DNA of 64,000 bases from Vescimonas sanitatis (GTDB taxonomy: Bacteria; Bacillota; Clostridia; Oscillospirales; Oscillospiraceae): NCBI RefSeq assembly GCF_049060325.1, contig NZ_JBMGPW010000002.1, positions 186,001 through 250,000 on the forward strand. The letters run 5' to 3'. Under the pieces are notes generated by a model. That model was not told the DNA's origin, did not search any database, and saw nothing but the letters and a program-made list of their open reading frames with translations. Position numbers and translations under genes: made by a program. Positions 25,751 to 34,309 of the stretch are shown one piece after another; within the stretch, counting starts at the first letter, position 1; the number at the start of each line of letters is the position of its first letter.

Positions 25751-27514
25751 TCACAGCGCCGCGGTGACCTCCCGCAGCCATTGCCGGACCTCCGTCGGCA
25801 CCAGCGGGGCGATCTGTGCATACACCCGCCTGTGATAGCCGTTCAGCCAGTCCCGTTCCGATGCCGTCAGCAGCGCCGGGTCCAGGGCGTCCCGGTCGAA
25901 GGGCGCCAGTGTCAGCGTCTCAAAGCGCAGAAAGCCCGCCGCCTCCGCCGGCTGCACCAGCAGCAGGTTCTCGTGCCGTATGCCGAAGCGTCCGGCGGCG
26001 TAGTATCCCGGCTCATCGGAGATGACCATGCCCGTCTCCAGTGCCGGGTGTGCCAGCCCCTCCGCAATGCGCCAGCGGAAGGAGGGCGGCGCCTCGTGTA
26101 CGCTGAGCACGCACCCCACGCCGTGCCCGGTGCCGTGGTCATAGTCCAGGCCCTCCCGCCACAGCGGGCCCCGGGCCAGTGCGTCCAGATTTTCCCCCAT
26201 GACCCCCTGGGGGAATTGTGCCATGGCCAGCTGTATGTGGCCCTGCAGCACCTGTGTGGACCTCCGGCGTTCCTCGTCCGTGATGGGGCCCAGCGCTATG
26301 GTACGGGTCACGTCCGTCGTGCCCCGGGCGTAGTGTCCGCCGCTGTCCACCAGCAGCAGGCCCTGCGCCTTCAGCGGCACGTCCGTCTCCGGTGCGGGGG
26401 CGTAGTGGACAACGGCGGCGTGGGGGCCATAGGCGGCGATGGTCTCGAAGCTGTCCTCCAGAAAATCCGCCTGTTCCGTCCGATACCGGCGCAGCAGCGC
26501 CGCGGCGGACAGCTCGGTGTACGCCTCCGGCCGTGTCTTCATCTCATACAGGAAGCGGCACAGCGCCGCGCCGTCCTGCAAATGCGCCTGCCGGAAGCCC
26601 GTCTGTTCGCTCCCGGCCTTCACCGCCTTGCGGCGGGCAGCGGGGCTGGGTGTGTCTGTCCACGCCGTGTGGGCCAGACATTCCGCGATGCGGCTGTTGG
26701 CCGTGGCGCTGTCCGCCAGCACCCGCGCGCCCTCCGGCAGCGCCCGCAGCGCGTCGTAGATATCCCCGTAGGGCCGCAGCGCTGCGCCGTCCGCCGCCAG
26801 CGCGGCGCGTATCTCCGGCGCGAAGCTCTCTGCCTGGGCATATAGCGCGGCGCTGTCCGTGCCCACCAGCAAAAAGCCCAGGAATACCGGCGTGCATGCC
26901 ACGTCGCCGCCCCGCAACTCCAGTGCCCAGGCCACGTCCATCAGATCGGTCAGCAGCAGCCATTCCGCCTTCTGCGCCGCCATGTCCTGCCGCAGGGCCG
27001 TCAGCTTCTCCCGCCGCGTCACCCCGCTGTCGAAGGCCCATACCGGCGCGGTGGACAGACCGGGCCGGTCCGTCCAAACGCCCGCCGCCGGGTCGAAGCC
27101 GCCGTCCAGCCGGATGTGCTTGTCCGCCAGCGCCTTTTCCAGCGTCCGGTGCAGCCGTGTGCTGACGGTCCGGCCGTCAAAGCCCAGGGCTCCGCTCTCC
27201 GGCAGCTGCTCCGCCAGGAATTGGGACAGCGTCGGCACGCCCGGCTGGCCGGCGCGCATCAGCTGTATGCCGCTGCCCTCCAGCTGCCGTTCCGCCTGCA
27301 AAAAGTATCGCCCGTCCGTCCACAGGTATGCGCCCTCCCGCAGCACCGCCAGCGTTCCCGCTGAGCCGGTGAAGCCGGACAGGAACTCCCGGGCCTTGAA
27401 ATGCGCCCCTACATACTCCGAGCCGTGAAAGTCGTCGGTGACGACGATGCAGCCCGCCAGTCCGCGCGCCTCCATATTCTGCCGCAGCGCGGCCAGCTTT
27501 TCCGTAACGGTCAT
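25751..27514 (-). CDS. Xaa-Pro aminopeptidase, M24B family
   Basis: The 587-residue metallopeptidase releases N-terminal residues next to proline. It has two creatinase-like N-terminal domains (about 1-300) and a pita-bread catalytic domain. The metal ligands are visible as two Asp in DSGGHYARGTTDVTRT, His in HGTGHGVGC, Glu in ISDEPGYY and Glu in IRHENLLLV. Length fits the long AMPP1-like branch. The ATG at 27514 is preferred to a GTG at 27523 because AAAGGGTG lies properly upstream of it. A MITE-like element begins 16 bases upstream. Confidence 0.93.
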   Translation of the reverse strand: MTVTEKLAALRQNMEARGLAGCIVVTDDFHGSEYVGAHFKAREFLSGFTGSAGTLAVLREGAYLWTDGRYFLQAERQLEGSGIQLMRAGQPGVPTLSQFLAEQLPESGALGFDGRTVSTRLHRTLEKALADKHIRLDGGFDPAAGVWTDRPGLSTAPVWAFDSGVTRREKLTALRQDMAAQKAEWLLLTDLMDVAWALELRGGDVACTPVFLGFLLVGTDSAALYAQAESFAPEIRAALAADGAALRPYGDIYDALRALPEGARVLADSATANSRIAECLAHTAWTDTPSPAARRKAVKAGSEQTGFRQAHLQDGAALCRFLYEMKTRPEAYTELSAAALLRRYRTEQADFLEDSFETIAAYGPHAAVVHYAPAPETDVPLKAQGLLLVDSGGHYARGTTDVTRTIALGPITDEERRRSTQVLQGHIQLAMAQFPQGVMGENLDALARGPLWREGLDYDHGTGHGVGCVLSVHEAPPSFRWRIAEGLAHPALETGMVISDEPGYYAAGRFGIRHENLLLVQPAEAAGFLRFETLTLAPFDRDALDPALLTASERDWLNGYHRRVYAQIAPLVPTEVRQWLREVTAAL

Positions 27515-27530
27515 GGTGCTCACCCTTTCT

Positions 27531-27808
27531 TACCATCGATTGACAAGAGCAAACACGCCTGACAGCGTGTCTTTCCGGTGCTTTTTGTCCTTTTCGTCTT
27601 GGCGGGCGTCAGCCCGCCTGCATCTCAAAAGCCAAAAATCACTCGAAAATACATCGCTGGCAGGTGCATAGCAGTTTTGTCGGAGCAGAAATGTGTCCAG
27701 ACAAGAAAAGGCCCGCAGGTAATACTTGCCGTATTGCCAAGGGGTTTGACGCAGTATGGGCGCATTTCTGCCCGTCAAAACCGTGTCTGCCCTTGTCAAT
27801 CGATGGTA
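27531..27808. mobile_element. MITE-like element with 27-bp terminal inverted repeats
   Basis: The two ends are inverted copies of a 27-base sequence beginning TACCATCGATTGACAAG, with 2 mismatches (27531-27557 against 27782-27808). If the outer TA is read as the target, the ends are flanked by a TA duplication, as for IS630/mariner relatives. Inside are a 7-bp GGCGGGC / GCCCGCC hairpin (27600-27619) and a second imperfect inverted repeat (about 27671-27697 against 27756-27782). There is no coding potential. It sits just upstream of the aminopeptidase ribosome binding site. No second copy was seen in this window. Confidence 0.7.
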
Positions 27809-27993
27809 TGGAACAGTATAGCACACTTCCCGCAGAATTCCACCCCTGTCTGCGCAATTGTGCGCTCCGCCGCCCGAACATTCATATACCGCGTATAAAC
27901 ATATACCAAAGGTGTATATAATGCCGCGTAGAGGTGTATAAAACGTACACGATAGATATGTGAAAGAGAAAGGGAAAGAAAGGGGAATGTTCA

Positions 27994-28539
27994 ATGAGAA
28001 AAGAACGGGAACGCCGTACCCTTGAGACGGCGGGAATGCTGTTTACTCTGCTTTTCGGCAACCTGCTGCACTTTGTCTACGACTGGACCGGTCAGGCCGG
28101 CTGGGCCGCGTATCTCTCCGCCGTCAACGAATCCACCTGGGAGCACATGAAGCTTTTGGCCGTTCCCTGGCTGGTGTGGACCGTCGTCACGATCGCCGCA
28201 AACCGTTGTGCCGCAAGCGCTTTGCCCAGGGCCATCGGCCTGCTCACCGGCCTCGCCGCCATCCCGGCCCTGTTCTATACCTACACCGGTATCCTGGGAA
28301 AAAGCGTGGGCGTGGTCAACATCCTGATCTTTCAGGCCGCCGTGCTGCTGGCATATTTTGTCAGTGTCTCCCTGCAAAAGAGCGCCCGCCTCTCGTCCGT
28401 TCCTTTCCAGATATTGGGCATTCTGCTCCACCTGCTCGCCGCCCTCGCCTTCCTTTTTTTCACGTCCTCGCCGCCCGCCCTTCCCCTGTTTGTGGACCCC
28501 ACAAACGGCACCCGCGGCATACCGCCAAAAACGCTGTGA
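27994..28539 (+). CDS. DUF6512-like integral membrane protein
   Basis: The 181-residue protein has about five hydrophobic segments and the motif VNESTWEHMKLL near residue 45, which I associate with the DUF6512 family of uncharacterised Firmicutes membrane proteins. Its C-terminus is Pro-rich and probably outside the membrane. A TATAAT at 27917-27922 upstream lacks a clear -35. A terminator follows. No function is known. Confidence 0.7.
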   Translation: MRKERERRTLETAGMLFTLLFGNLLHFVYDWTGQAGWAAYLSAVNESTWEHMKLLAVPWLVWTVVTIAANRCAASALPRAIGLLTGLAAIPALFYTYTGILGKSVGVVNILIFQAAVLLAYFVSVSLQKSARLSSVPFQILGILLHLLAALAFLFFTSSPPALPLFVDPTNGTRGIPPKTL

Positions 28540-28567
28540 TGCCAACGGTTTGCAGCTGAAAGAAGAC

Positions 28568-28602
28568 GGCGTTTCCCTCGTGGAGAAGCGCCGCTTTTTT
28601 TG
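28568..28602 (+). terminator. Terminator after the DUF6512-like gene
   Basis: 8-bp stem GGCGTTTC / GAAGCGCC (one G-T pair) followed closely by TTTTTTT. Confidence 0.7.
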
Positions 28603-28616
28603 CGGAAATTTGCCTC

Positions 28617-28644
28617 TTGACAAACGTACAGCTGTTGATATAAT
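28617..28644 (+). promoter_or_regulatory. Consensus promoter of the psuK operon
   Basis: TTGACA at 28617-28622 and TATAAT at 28639-28644 with a 16-base spacer, 44 bases before the psuK start. Confidence 0.85.
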
Positions 28645-28687
28645 AAGCTTGTGATTACAAAAATGCACTTGCTTAGGAGGTGGCTGT

Positions 28688-29791
28688 GTGACCCGAAGAG
28701 AACGGCAGCTGCTGGAGTGGATACGGGAAAACCCGTGTATTTCCCAGCAGGAGCTGGCCGACAAGGCCGGTATTACGCGGTCCAGCGCCGCGGTCCACAT
28801 TTCCAACCTGATGCGGAAGGGCTACATTGCCGGCCGCGGCTATCTGCTGCGTGAGGCGCCCTACATCGCCGTGGTTGGCGGCGTGAATATGGATATCGGC
28901 GCGGTGTCTGACGCGCCGCTGGTGGCCCGGGACTCCAACCCCGGCCGGGTGACCACCTCTCTGGGCGGCGTGGGACGGAACATCGCCCACAACCTCTGCC
29001 TGCTGGGTGAGCAGGTGTCCATGATCACGGTACTGGGGCAGGATAGCTTTGCCCAGTCTGTGCGGGAGAACGCGGCGGATATCGGCCTTGACCTGAGCCA
29101 CAGCGCCACCATTCCCGGCGGCCGGACGGGCACCTATCTGTTTATCGACGGCTGCGACGGCGACATGGCCCTGGCCGTGAACGACATGGCCATCTATGAG
29201 CACATCACGCCGGAGTTCCTGCGGCAGCGGCTGGATTATATCAACCATGCCGATCTGGTGGTGGTGGAGACGAACCTGCCGGAGGCGTCTATCCAGTGGC
29301 TGTGCAGCCACTGCACCGCGCCTGTCCTGGCCGATCCGGTCAGCACCATCAAGGCGCCGAAGCTGCTGCCGGTGCTGGATAAGCTGACGGCGCTGAAGCC
29401 CAACCGTATGGAGGCGGAGCTGCTCAGCGGCGTGACCATCCGCGATGAGGCAGACGTTCAAAAGGCCGCAAAGGCCCTGCTGGACAAGGGCGTTCAGCAG
29501 GTGTATATCTCCCTGGGGAGCGATGGCCTGTACGCCGAGGACCAGGCGGGGCGGCACGTGCGCCTGCCCTGTCCGAAGGTGCAGGTGGTGAACGCCACCG
29601 GCGGCGGGGACGCCATGGCGGCGGCGCTGGCCGCGTGCATCGCCCACGGGAAACCACTGGCGGAGTGCGCGCGGAAGGCCGCCGGGGCCGGTGCGCTGGC
29701 CTGCACGGCGGCGGAGACCATCCACCCCGGCATGAGCTGGGAGAATGTGGACTATATTTTGGACAATACAGGCATGAGCAAAAAAGCGTAA
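28688..29791 (+). CDS. psuK: HTH-PfkB fusion, pseudouridine kinase
   Basis: The 367-residue protein has a winged helix-turn-helix at residues 1-55 (ISQQELADKAGITRSSAAVHISNLMRKGYI) and a PfkB sugar kinase domain. The substrate/phosphate signature is LGGVGRNIAHNL, and the catalytic C-terminal motif is NATGGGDAMAAALAA, with the base Asp in GGGDA. The next gene is psuG, so phosphorylation of pseudouridine to its 5'-phosphate is the likely reaction. The HTH may make it self-regulating, as for other HTH-PfkB proteins. The start is GTG with AGGAGG upstream. Confidence 0.9.
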   Translation: MTRRERQLLEWIRENPCISQQELADKAGITRSSAAVHISNLMRKGYIAGRGYLLREAPYIAVVGGVNMDIGAVSDAPLVARDSNPGRVTTSLGGVGRNIAHNLCLLGEQVSMITVLGQDSFAQSVRENAADIGLDLSHSATIPGGRTGTYLFIDGCDGDMALAVNDMAIYEHITPEFLRQRLDYINHADLVVVETNLPEASIQWLCSHCTAPVLADPVSTIKAPKLLPVLDKLTALKPNRMEAELLSGVTIRDEADVQKAAKALLDKGVQQVYISLGSDGLYAEDQAGRHVRLPCPKVQVVNATGGGDAMAAALAACIAHGKPLAECARKAAGAGALACTAAETIHPGMSWENVDYILDNTGMSKKA

Positions 29792-29823
29792 ATAGAATTG
29801 CATGACATAAGGAGGTACAAGTT

Positions 29824-30744
29824 ATGAACCGTTATCTGGACGTGGCCCCTGAGGTGCAGGAGGCTTTGAAGGCCGGCAAGCCCGTTGTGGCGCTGGAGAG
29901 CACCATCATCTCCCACGGTATGCCCTATCCCCAGAATGTGGAGACGGCACTGAACGTGGAGAAGATCATTCGTGACGGCGGTGCGGTGCCCGCCACCATC
30001 GCCATCATCGGCGGTCGGCTGAAGGCCGGATTGACCCCCGAGGAGATCGACTATCTGGGCAAGACCGGCGCCGGCGTCACCAAGGCCAGCCGCCGCGACC
30101 TGCCCATTCTGGTGGCGGAGGGCCGCGACGGCGCTACCACCGTGACCACCACCATGATGATCGCCGCCATGGCTGGCATCCAGGTGTTCGCCACCGGCGG
30201 AATCGGCGGCGTGCACCGCGGAGCCGAGACCACCATGGACATCTCCGCCGATCTGGAAGAGCTGGCCCATACCCCGGTGATGGTGGTGTGCGCCGGCGCC
30301 AAGTCCATCCTGGACCTGGGATTGACCCTGGAGTATCTGGAGACGCACGGTGTGCCGGTCATCGGCTATCAGACCGAGGAGCTGCCCGCGTTCTATACCC
30401 GCAAGTCCGGCTTTAAGGTGGACTACCGGCTGGACACCCCCAAGCAGCTGGCCGAGGCCTTCCATGTGAAGCGCGAGCTGGGACTGGAGGGCGGTATGCT
30501 GGTGACGAATCCCATCCCCGAGCAGTACTCCATGGACGCCGACGTGATCAACAAGGCCATCAACGAGGCGGTGGAGGAGGCCAAGGAGCAGGGCATCCAC
30601 GGCAAGGCCACCACGCCCTTCCTGCTGGCCAAGATCAAGGACATCACCGGCGGCAGCAGCCTGGATGCCAACATTCAGCTGGTGTATAACAACGCGAAGC
30701 TTGCCACGGCCACGGCCTGCGAGCTGGCCAAGCTGGCCAAATGA
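29824..30744 (+). CDS. psuG: Pseudouridine-5'-phosphate glycosidase
   Basis: The 306-residue enzyme splits pseudouridine 5'-phosphate to uracil and ribose-5-phosphate, completing pseudouridine breakdown. Family segments include VALESTIISHGMPYPQN near the N-terminus, GKTGAGVTKASRRDLP, TTVTTTMMIAAMAGIQVFATGGIGGVHRGAE and VVCAGAKSILDLGLTLEYLET, which contains the catalytic lysine region. Length is standard. It follows psuK by 32 bases and overlaps the next gene by ATGA. Confidence 0.97.
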   Translation: MNRYLDVAPEVQEALKAGKPVVALESTIISHGMPYPQNVETALNVEKIIRDGGAVPATIAIIGGRLKAGLTPEEIDYLGKTGAGVTKASRRDLPILVAEGRDGATTVTTTMMIAAMAGIQVFATGGIGGVHRGAETTMDISADLEELAHTPVMVVCAGAKSILDLGLTLEYLETHGVPVIGYQTEELPAFYTRKSGFKVDYRLDTPKQLAEAFHVKRELGLEGGMLVTNPIPEQYSMDADVINKAINEAVEEAKEQGIHGKATTPFLLAKIKDITGGSSLDANIQLVYNNAKLATATACELAKLAK

Positions 30745-31073
30745 GCCAGCCGTCGCTGGGCTTTGTCGGCGGCGCGGACGGGCCTGTGACGGTGTTTGCC
30801 TCCGGCGGCGGTACGGCGCTGCTTATCTATCTGGCGCTTATCAACCTGACGACGTTCATCATCTATGGTGCGGACAAGCGTCGGGCCAGACAGGGCAAAT
30901 GGCGGGTGCCGGAAAAGACGCTGTTCCTGCTGCCGCTATTGGGCGGCAGTGTCGGTGCGCTGCTGGGTATGCGGGTGTTTCACCACAAGACGAAGCACTG
31001 GTATTTCGTCTGGGGCGTGCCCGCCATACTGCTGGCACAGCTGGCACTGGCGGTCTGGTTACTGACGAGGTAA
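30741..31073 (+). CDS. DUF1294 membrane protein with N-terminal GGADGP segment
   Basis: The 110-residue protein has a membrane helix (about 24-42) and a second at the C-terminus. Between them is the DUF1294 core YGADKRRARQGKWRVPEKTL, LLGGSVGALLGM and FHHKTKHWYF. Its N-terminus LGFVGGADGPVTVFAS resembles the GGADGPT motif of sodium-pumping decarboxylase beta subunits, which is unusual for this family. It is translationally coupled to psuG by an ATGA overlap. Its function is unknown. Confidence 0.8.
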   Translation: MSQPSLGFVGGADGPVTVFASGGGTALLIYLALINLTTFIIYGADKRRARQGKWRVPEKTLFLLPLLGGSVGALLGMRVFHHKTKHWYFVWGVPAILLAQLALAVWLLTR

Positions 31074-31085
31074 GGAGGACATACT

Positions 31086-31607
31086 ATGCTGGTACGAAAA
31101 GCGGTTCCGGCGGATATCCCCGCTGTGACCGCCATTTACGAGGCGCTTCTGGATCGTGAGGAGCGCGGCGAGCTGTCCACCGGCTGGACCCGGGGCGTAT
31201 ACCCCACGGAGCAGACGGCTCTGGACGCGCTGGCTGCCGGCACACTGTATGTGCTGGAGGACGGGGGACGTGTTGCGGCCGCCGCCAAGCTGGACCAGAA
31301 CCAGATGGCGCAATACAGCCAGTGTACCTGGCGGCATGACGCGCCGCCGGAGCAGGTGCTGGTGCTGCACACACTGGTGGTGGACCCCACTGTGAAGGGT
31401 AAGGGGTACGGTACGGCTTTTGTGGCCTTCTATGAGCAGTTGGCCCGGGAAACGGATCGGCCGTACCTGCGGATCGACACCAACGCCCGCAACACGCCCG
31501 CCCGGGCGCTGTACAAAAAGCTGGGCTACACCGAGGCGGGCATCGTGGCTGGGACCTTTAACGGCATCCCGAACGTGCAGCTGGTGTGTCTGGAGAAAAA
31601 GGTATAA
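31086..31607 (+). CDS. GNAT-family N-acetyltransferase
   Basis: The 173-residue protein has the GNAT acetyl-CoA-binding motif VVDPTVKGKGYGTAFVAFYE and the C-terminal pattern NTPARALYKKLGYTEAG. The start MLVRKAVPADIPAVTAIYEALL is typical of the fold. AAGGAGG precedes the ATG. The substrate is unknown. It lies 12 bases after the DUF1294 gene in the psu operon, which may be only incidental. Confidence 0.88.
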   Translation: MLVRKAVPADIPAVTAIYEALLDREERGELSTGWTRGVYPTEQTALDALAAGTLYVLEDGGRVAAAAKLDQNQMAQYSQCTWRHDAPPEQVLVLHTLVVDPTVKGKGYGTAFVAFYEQLARETDRPYLRIDTNARNTPARALYKKLGYTEAGIVAGTFNGIPNVQLVCLEKKV

Positions 31608-31632
31608 AACAAAGGACAAGGAGGTGCCGGAG

Positions 31633-31941
31633 ATGGCATTGATCCATGTAAACGAGAGCGACTTCCGGGAGCAGGTCCTGGAAAACAGCGGCACGGTGCT
31701 GGTGGATTTCTGGGCCAACTGGTGCGGCCCCTGCCGTATGCTGGGCCCCGTGCTGGAGCAGCTGGCCGCTGACCGGCCGGACGTCACCGTGGCCAAGGTG
31801 GATGTGGACGAGAATATGTCCCTGGCCGCGGCCTACGGCGTGGAGAGCATCCCCATGCTGCTGGTGTTCAAGAACGGCCAACTGGTGAACAAGTCCATCG
31901 GTTTTGTCTCCCAGCCGGAGATCGAAAAGCTTATCGGATGA
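31633..31941 (+). CDS. trxA: Thioredoxin
   Basis: The 102-residue protein carries the redox-active WCGPC motif (Cys31 and Cys34) in VDFWANWCGPCRML, and the cis-proline loop SIPMLLVFKNG. Length is normal. The open frame extends upstream, but the ATG at 31633 follows AAGGAGG and matches the family start. It closes the psuK operon and is followed by a terminator. Confidence 0.96.
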   Translation: MALIHVNESDFREQVLENSGTVLVDFWANWCGPCRMLGPVLEQLAADRPDVTVAKVDVDENMSLAAAYGVESIPMLLVFKNGQLVNKSIGFVSQPEIEKLIG

Positions 31942-31977
31942 AAAAGGCCCGCAGGCCGTTGCCTGCGGGCTTTTTCC
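31940..31977 (+). terminator. Terminator after trxA
   Basis: Stem AAAGGCCCGCAGGC / GCCTGCGGGCTTTT with a short CGTT loop and a T-run. Confidence 0.85.
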
Positions 31978-31980
31978 GGC

Positions 31981-32009
31981 TTGACAGGCAGCGCTCCGGC
32001 GGGTACAAT
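31981..32009 (+). promoter_or_regulatory. Promoter of hom
   Basis: TTGACA at 31981-31986, a 17-base spacer, and TACAAT at 32004-32009, 51 bases before the start codon. Confidence 0.85.
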
Positions 32010-32060
32010 GGGGCCAAAATGACGCCCGCGCAGGCGGGACGACCCAAGGAGGTAACGACT

Positions 32061-33206
32061 ATGATGCATATCGGTCTGCTGGGCTTTGGCGTGGTAGGCG
32101 GCGGCGTGTGGGCGCTGTGCGCGCCGCGCGATGACCTGAATGTGAAGCGTGTGCTGCTCCGCAGTCCCAAAGAGGGCCTGCCGGAGGAGGTGGTCACCTT
32201 CAACGCCGATGACATCCTCAATGACCCGGAAATCGACACGGTGGTGGAGGTCATGGGCGGGCTGCACCCGGCCTATGAATATGTCTCCGCCGCGCTGGCG
32301 CGGGGCAAGAACGTGGTCACGGCCAACAAGGCACTGATCGCCGCCTATTACACGGAGCTGACGGCACTGGCCCGGGAGAAGGGCGCGGCCCTGCGCTGCA
32401 CCGCCGCCGTGGGCGGCGGCATACCCTGGCTGACGAATTTGGAGCGCGTGAAGCGGCTGGATACGGTGTGCGCCGTGGGCGGTATTATGAACGGCACCAC
32501 CAACTTTATCATGGACGCCATGCACAAGGCTCCGGTGGACTTCCCCGCTATTCTGAAGGAGGCCCAGGACCTGGGCTATGCCGAGGCGGATCCCTCCGCC
32601 GACATCGACGGCGACGATATCCGCCGCAAGCTGTGCATCTCCGCCAACATCGCCTTCGACGCGGCGCTGGAGGAGACAGCCATCCCCACCTTCGGCATCC
32701 GGACGGTGACGGCGGCGGATATTGCGGCCTTCCAGAGCCACGGCTTTGCCTGCAAGCTGCTGGCCCGGGCCGAGAGCACGGAAAACGGCGTGTGCGCCTA
32801 TGTGGAGCCCACGCTGGTGGACGCCGGCGATCTGGAGGCGGCGGTGCCCGCCAACTTCAATCTCATCACCTATGAGGCCGAGCAGCTGGGCCGCCAGAGC
32901 TTCTACGGCCAGGGCGCGGGGCGCTTCCCCACGGCGGAGAACGTGGTGCAGGACTGCCTGACGGTGCTGTCCGGCAAGCGGGGCTTTTACACCGACAGGG
33001 CCGTGTCCATGCTCCTGACCAGCGGCGAGGCGCACCCCTACTACGTCCGCACCAGCACGCCGGATGCGTTCCTGCGGGGCCGCACCGCGGAGACGTGGGA
33101 CAACGGCGCGGTCATCACCGGCGCGGTGGACGTGTACGAAATGCTGGCCTGGGCCAAGGCTCAGCGTGAGAAGGACCCCGGCGTGTTCATCGCCGGTATT
33201 CGATAA
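32061..33206 (+). CDS. hom: Homoserine dehydrogenase lacking an ACT domain
   Basis: The 381-residue enzyme reduces aspartate semialdehyde to homoserine in threonine/methionine synthesis. The nucleotide-binding motif GLLGFGVVGGGVW is at the N-terminus. The family signature includes ADPSADIDGDDIRRKLCISANIAF, holding the catalytic lysine. The usual C-terminal ACT regulatory domain (about 80 residues) is missing; the protein ends soon after the catalytic domain. Feedback control by threonine through ACT is therefore unlikely. Two adjacent ATG codons (32061, 32064) fit the AAGGAGG. Confidence 0.92.
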   Translation: MMHIGLLGFGVVGGGVWALCAPRDDLNVKRVLLRSPKEGLPEEVVTFNADDILNDPEIDTVVEVMGGLHPAYEYVSAALARGKNVVTANKALIAAYYTELTALAREKGAALRCTAAVGGGIPWLTNLERVKRLDTVCAVGGIMNGTTNFIMDAMHKAPVDFPAILKEAQDLGYAEADPSADIDGDDIRRKLCISANIAFDAALEETAIPTFGIRTVTAADIAAFQSHGFACKLLARAESTENGVCAYVEPTLVDAGDLEAAVPANFNLITYEAEQLGRQSFYGQGAGRFPTAENVVQDCLTVLSGKRGFYTDRAVSMLLTSGEAHPYYVRTSTPDAFLRGRTAETWDNGAVITGAVDVYEMLAWAKAQREKDPGVFIAGIR

Positions 33207-33270
33207 AAAACGACGCAATGCGACGCAGTTCGACATCCTGCGGCAGTTTTTCACAAGGAGGATACATACC

Positions 33271-34293
33271 ATGACCTATCAGGAGATATTAGCCAACGCG
33301 CGGACCTGTATGGGACCCTACTGCAAGTCCTGTCCCGTGTGCAACGGCGTGGCCTGCAAGAACACCGTGCCCGGCCCCGGCGCCAAGGGGATCGGCACCG
33401 GCTTCATCCGCAACTATCAGAAGTGGCAGGAGCTGTGCGTCAACATGGACACCATCTGCGAGAACGTGCCCGTGGACACCAGCTATAATTTCTTCGGCAA
33501 GCAGGTGGCCCTGCCCGTGTTTGCCGCGCCGGTGGGCGCCATGCAGCTGCACTACGGCGACAAGTACGACGATCTGACCTATAACGACATTCTGGTGTCC
33601 GCCTGTGCCGGCGCGGGCATCGCCGCCTTTACCGGCGACGGCACCAATCCCGCCGTGATTCAGGCGGCGGCCGAGGCGCTGAAGAAGAATCACGGCTGCG
33701 GCGTGCCCACCATCAAGCCCTGGAATATCGACCTGGTCCGCGAGAAAGCGGAGCTGGTGGGCGCGGCGGACCCCATTGCCGTGGCCATGGACATCGACGC
33801 AGCGGGCCTGCCCTTCCTGAAGAACCTGACCCCACCCGCCGGCAGCAAGACTGTGGACGAGCTGAAGGAGATCGTGAAGCTGATGAACGGCAAGCCCTTC
33901 ATCCTCAAGGGCATCATGACCGTGAACGGCGCGAAGAAGGCGCTGGAGGCCGGCGCCAGCGGCATCGTGGTCAGCAACCACGGCGGCCGCGTGCTGGACC
34001 AGTGCCCCGCCACGGCGGAGGTCCTGCCCGCCATCGTCGACGCGGTGGGCGGCAAGATGACGATTCTGGTGGACGGCGGTATCCGCACCGGCATGGACGT
34101 GTTCAAGACTCTGGCCCTGGGCGCGGACGCGGTGCTCATCGGCCGCCCCTTCGTGAATATGGTCTACGGCGGCGGCGCCGAGGGCGTGCAGGTCTACGTG
34201 GACAAGCTGAAGGCCGAGCTGGCCGATACCATGGCCATGTGCGGTGCCCATAAGCTCAGCGACATCAAGCGCTCCATGATCTTCGGCTATTGA
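33271..34293 (+). CDS. FMN-dependent alpha-hydroxyacid dehydrogenase with N-terminal cysteine cluster
   Basis: The 340-residue protein belongs to the FMN-dependent alpha-hydroxyacid dehydrogenase family. The active-site histidine is in VVSNHGGRVLDQ, and the FMN phosphate loop includes VDGGIRTGMDVFKTLALGADAVLIGRPF. The N-terminal 30 residues contain five cysteines at 13, 18, 21, 24 and 29, which family oxidases of aerobes lack; this may hold an Fe-S cluster feeding electrons elsewhere than oxygen. The likely substrate is lactate, glycolate or a similar 2-hydroxyacid. A flavin reductase gene follows 16 bases downstream. AAGGAGG precedes the ATG. Confidence 0.85.
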   Translation: MTYQEILANARTCMGPYCKSCPVCNGVACKNTVPGPGAKGIGTGFIRNYQKWQELCVNMDTICENVPVDTSYNFFGKQVALPVFAAPVGAMQLHYGDKYDDLTYNDILVSACAGAGIAAFTGDGTNPAVIQAAAEALKKNHGCGVPTIKPWNIDLVREKAELVGAADPIAVAMDIDAAGLPFLKNLTPPAGSKTVDELKEIVKLMNGKPFILKGIMTVNGAKKALEAGASGIVVSNHGGRVLDQCPATAEVLPAIVDAVGGKMTILVDGGIRTGMDVFKTLALGADAVLIGRPFVNMVYGGGAEGVQVYVDKLKAELADTMAMCGAHKLSDIKRSMIFGY

Positions 34294-34309
34294 GCCGGGA
34301 GGTGAGGAT

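Noticed and set aside
27578..27898. 106-codon frame inside and beyond the MITE-like element
   Set aside because: No ribosome binding site, crosses the terminal repeat, and translation shows no protein-like pattern.
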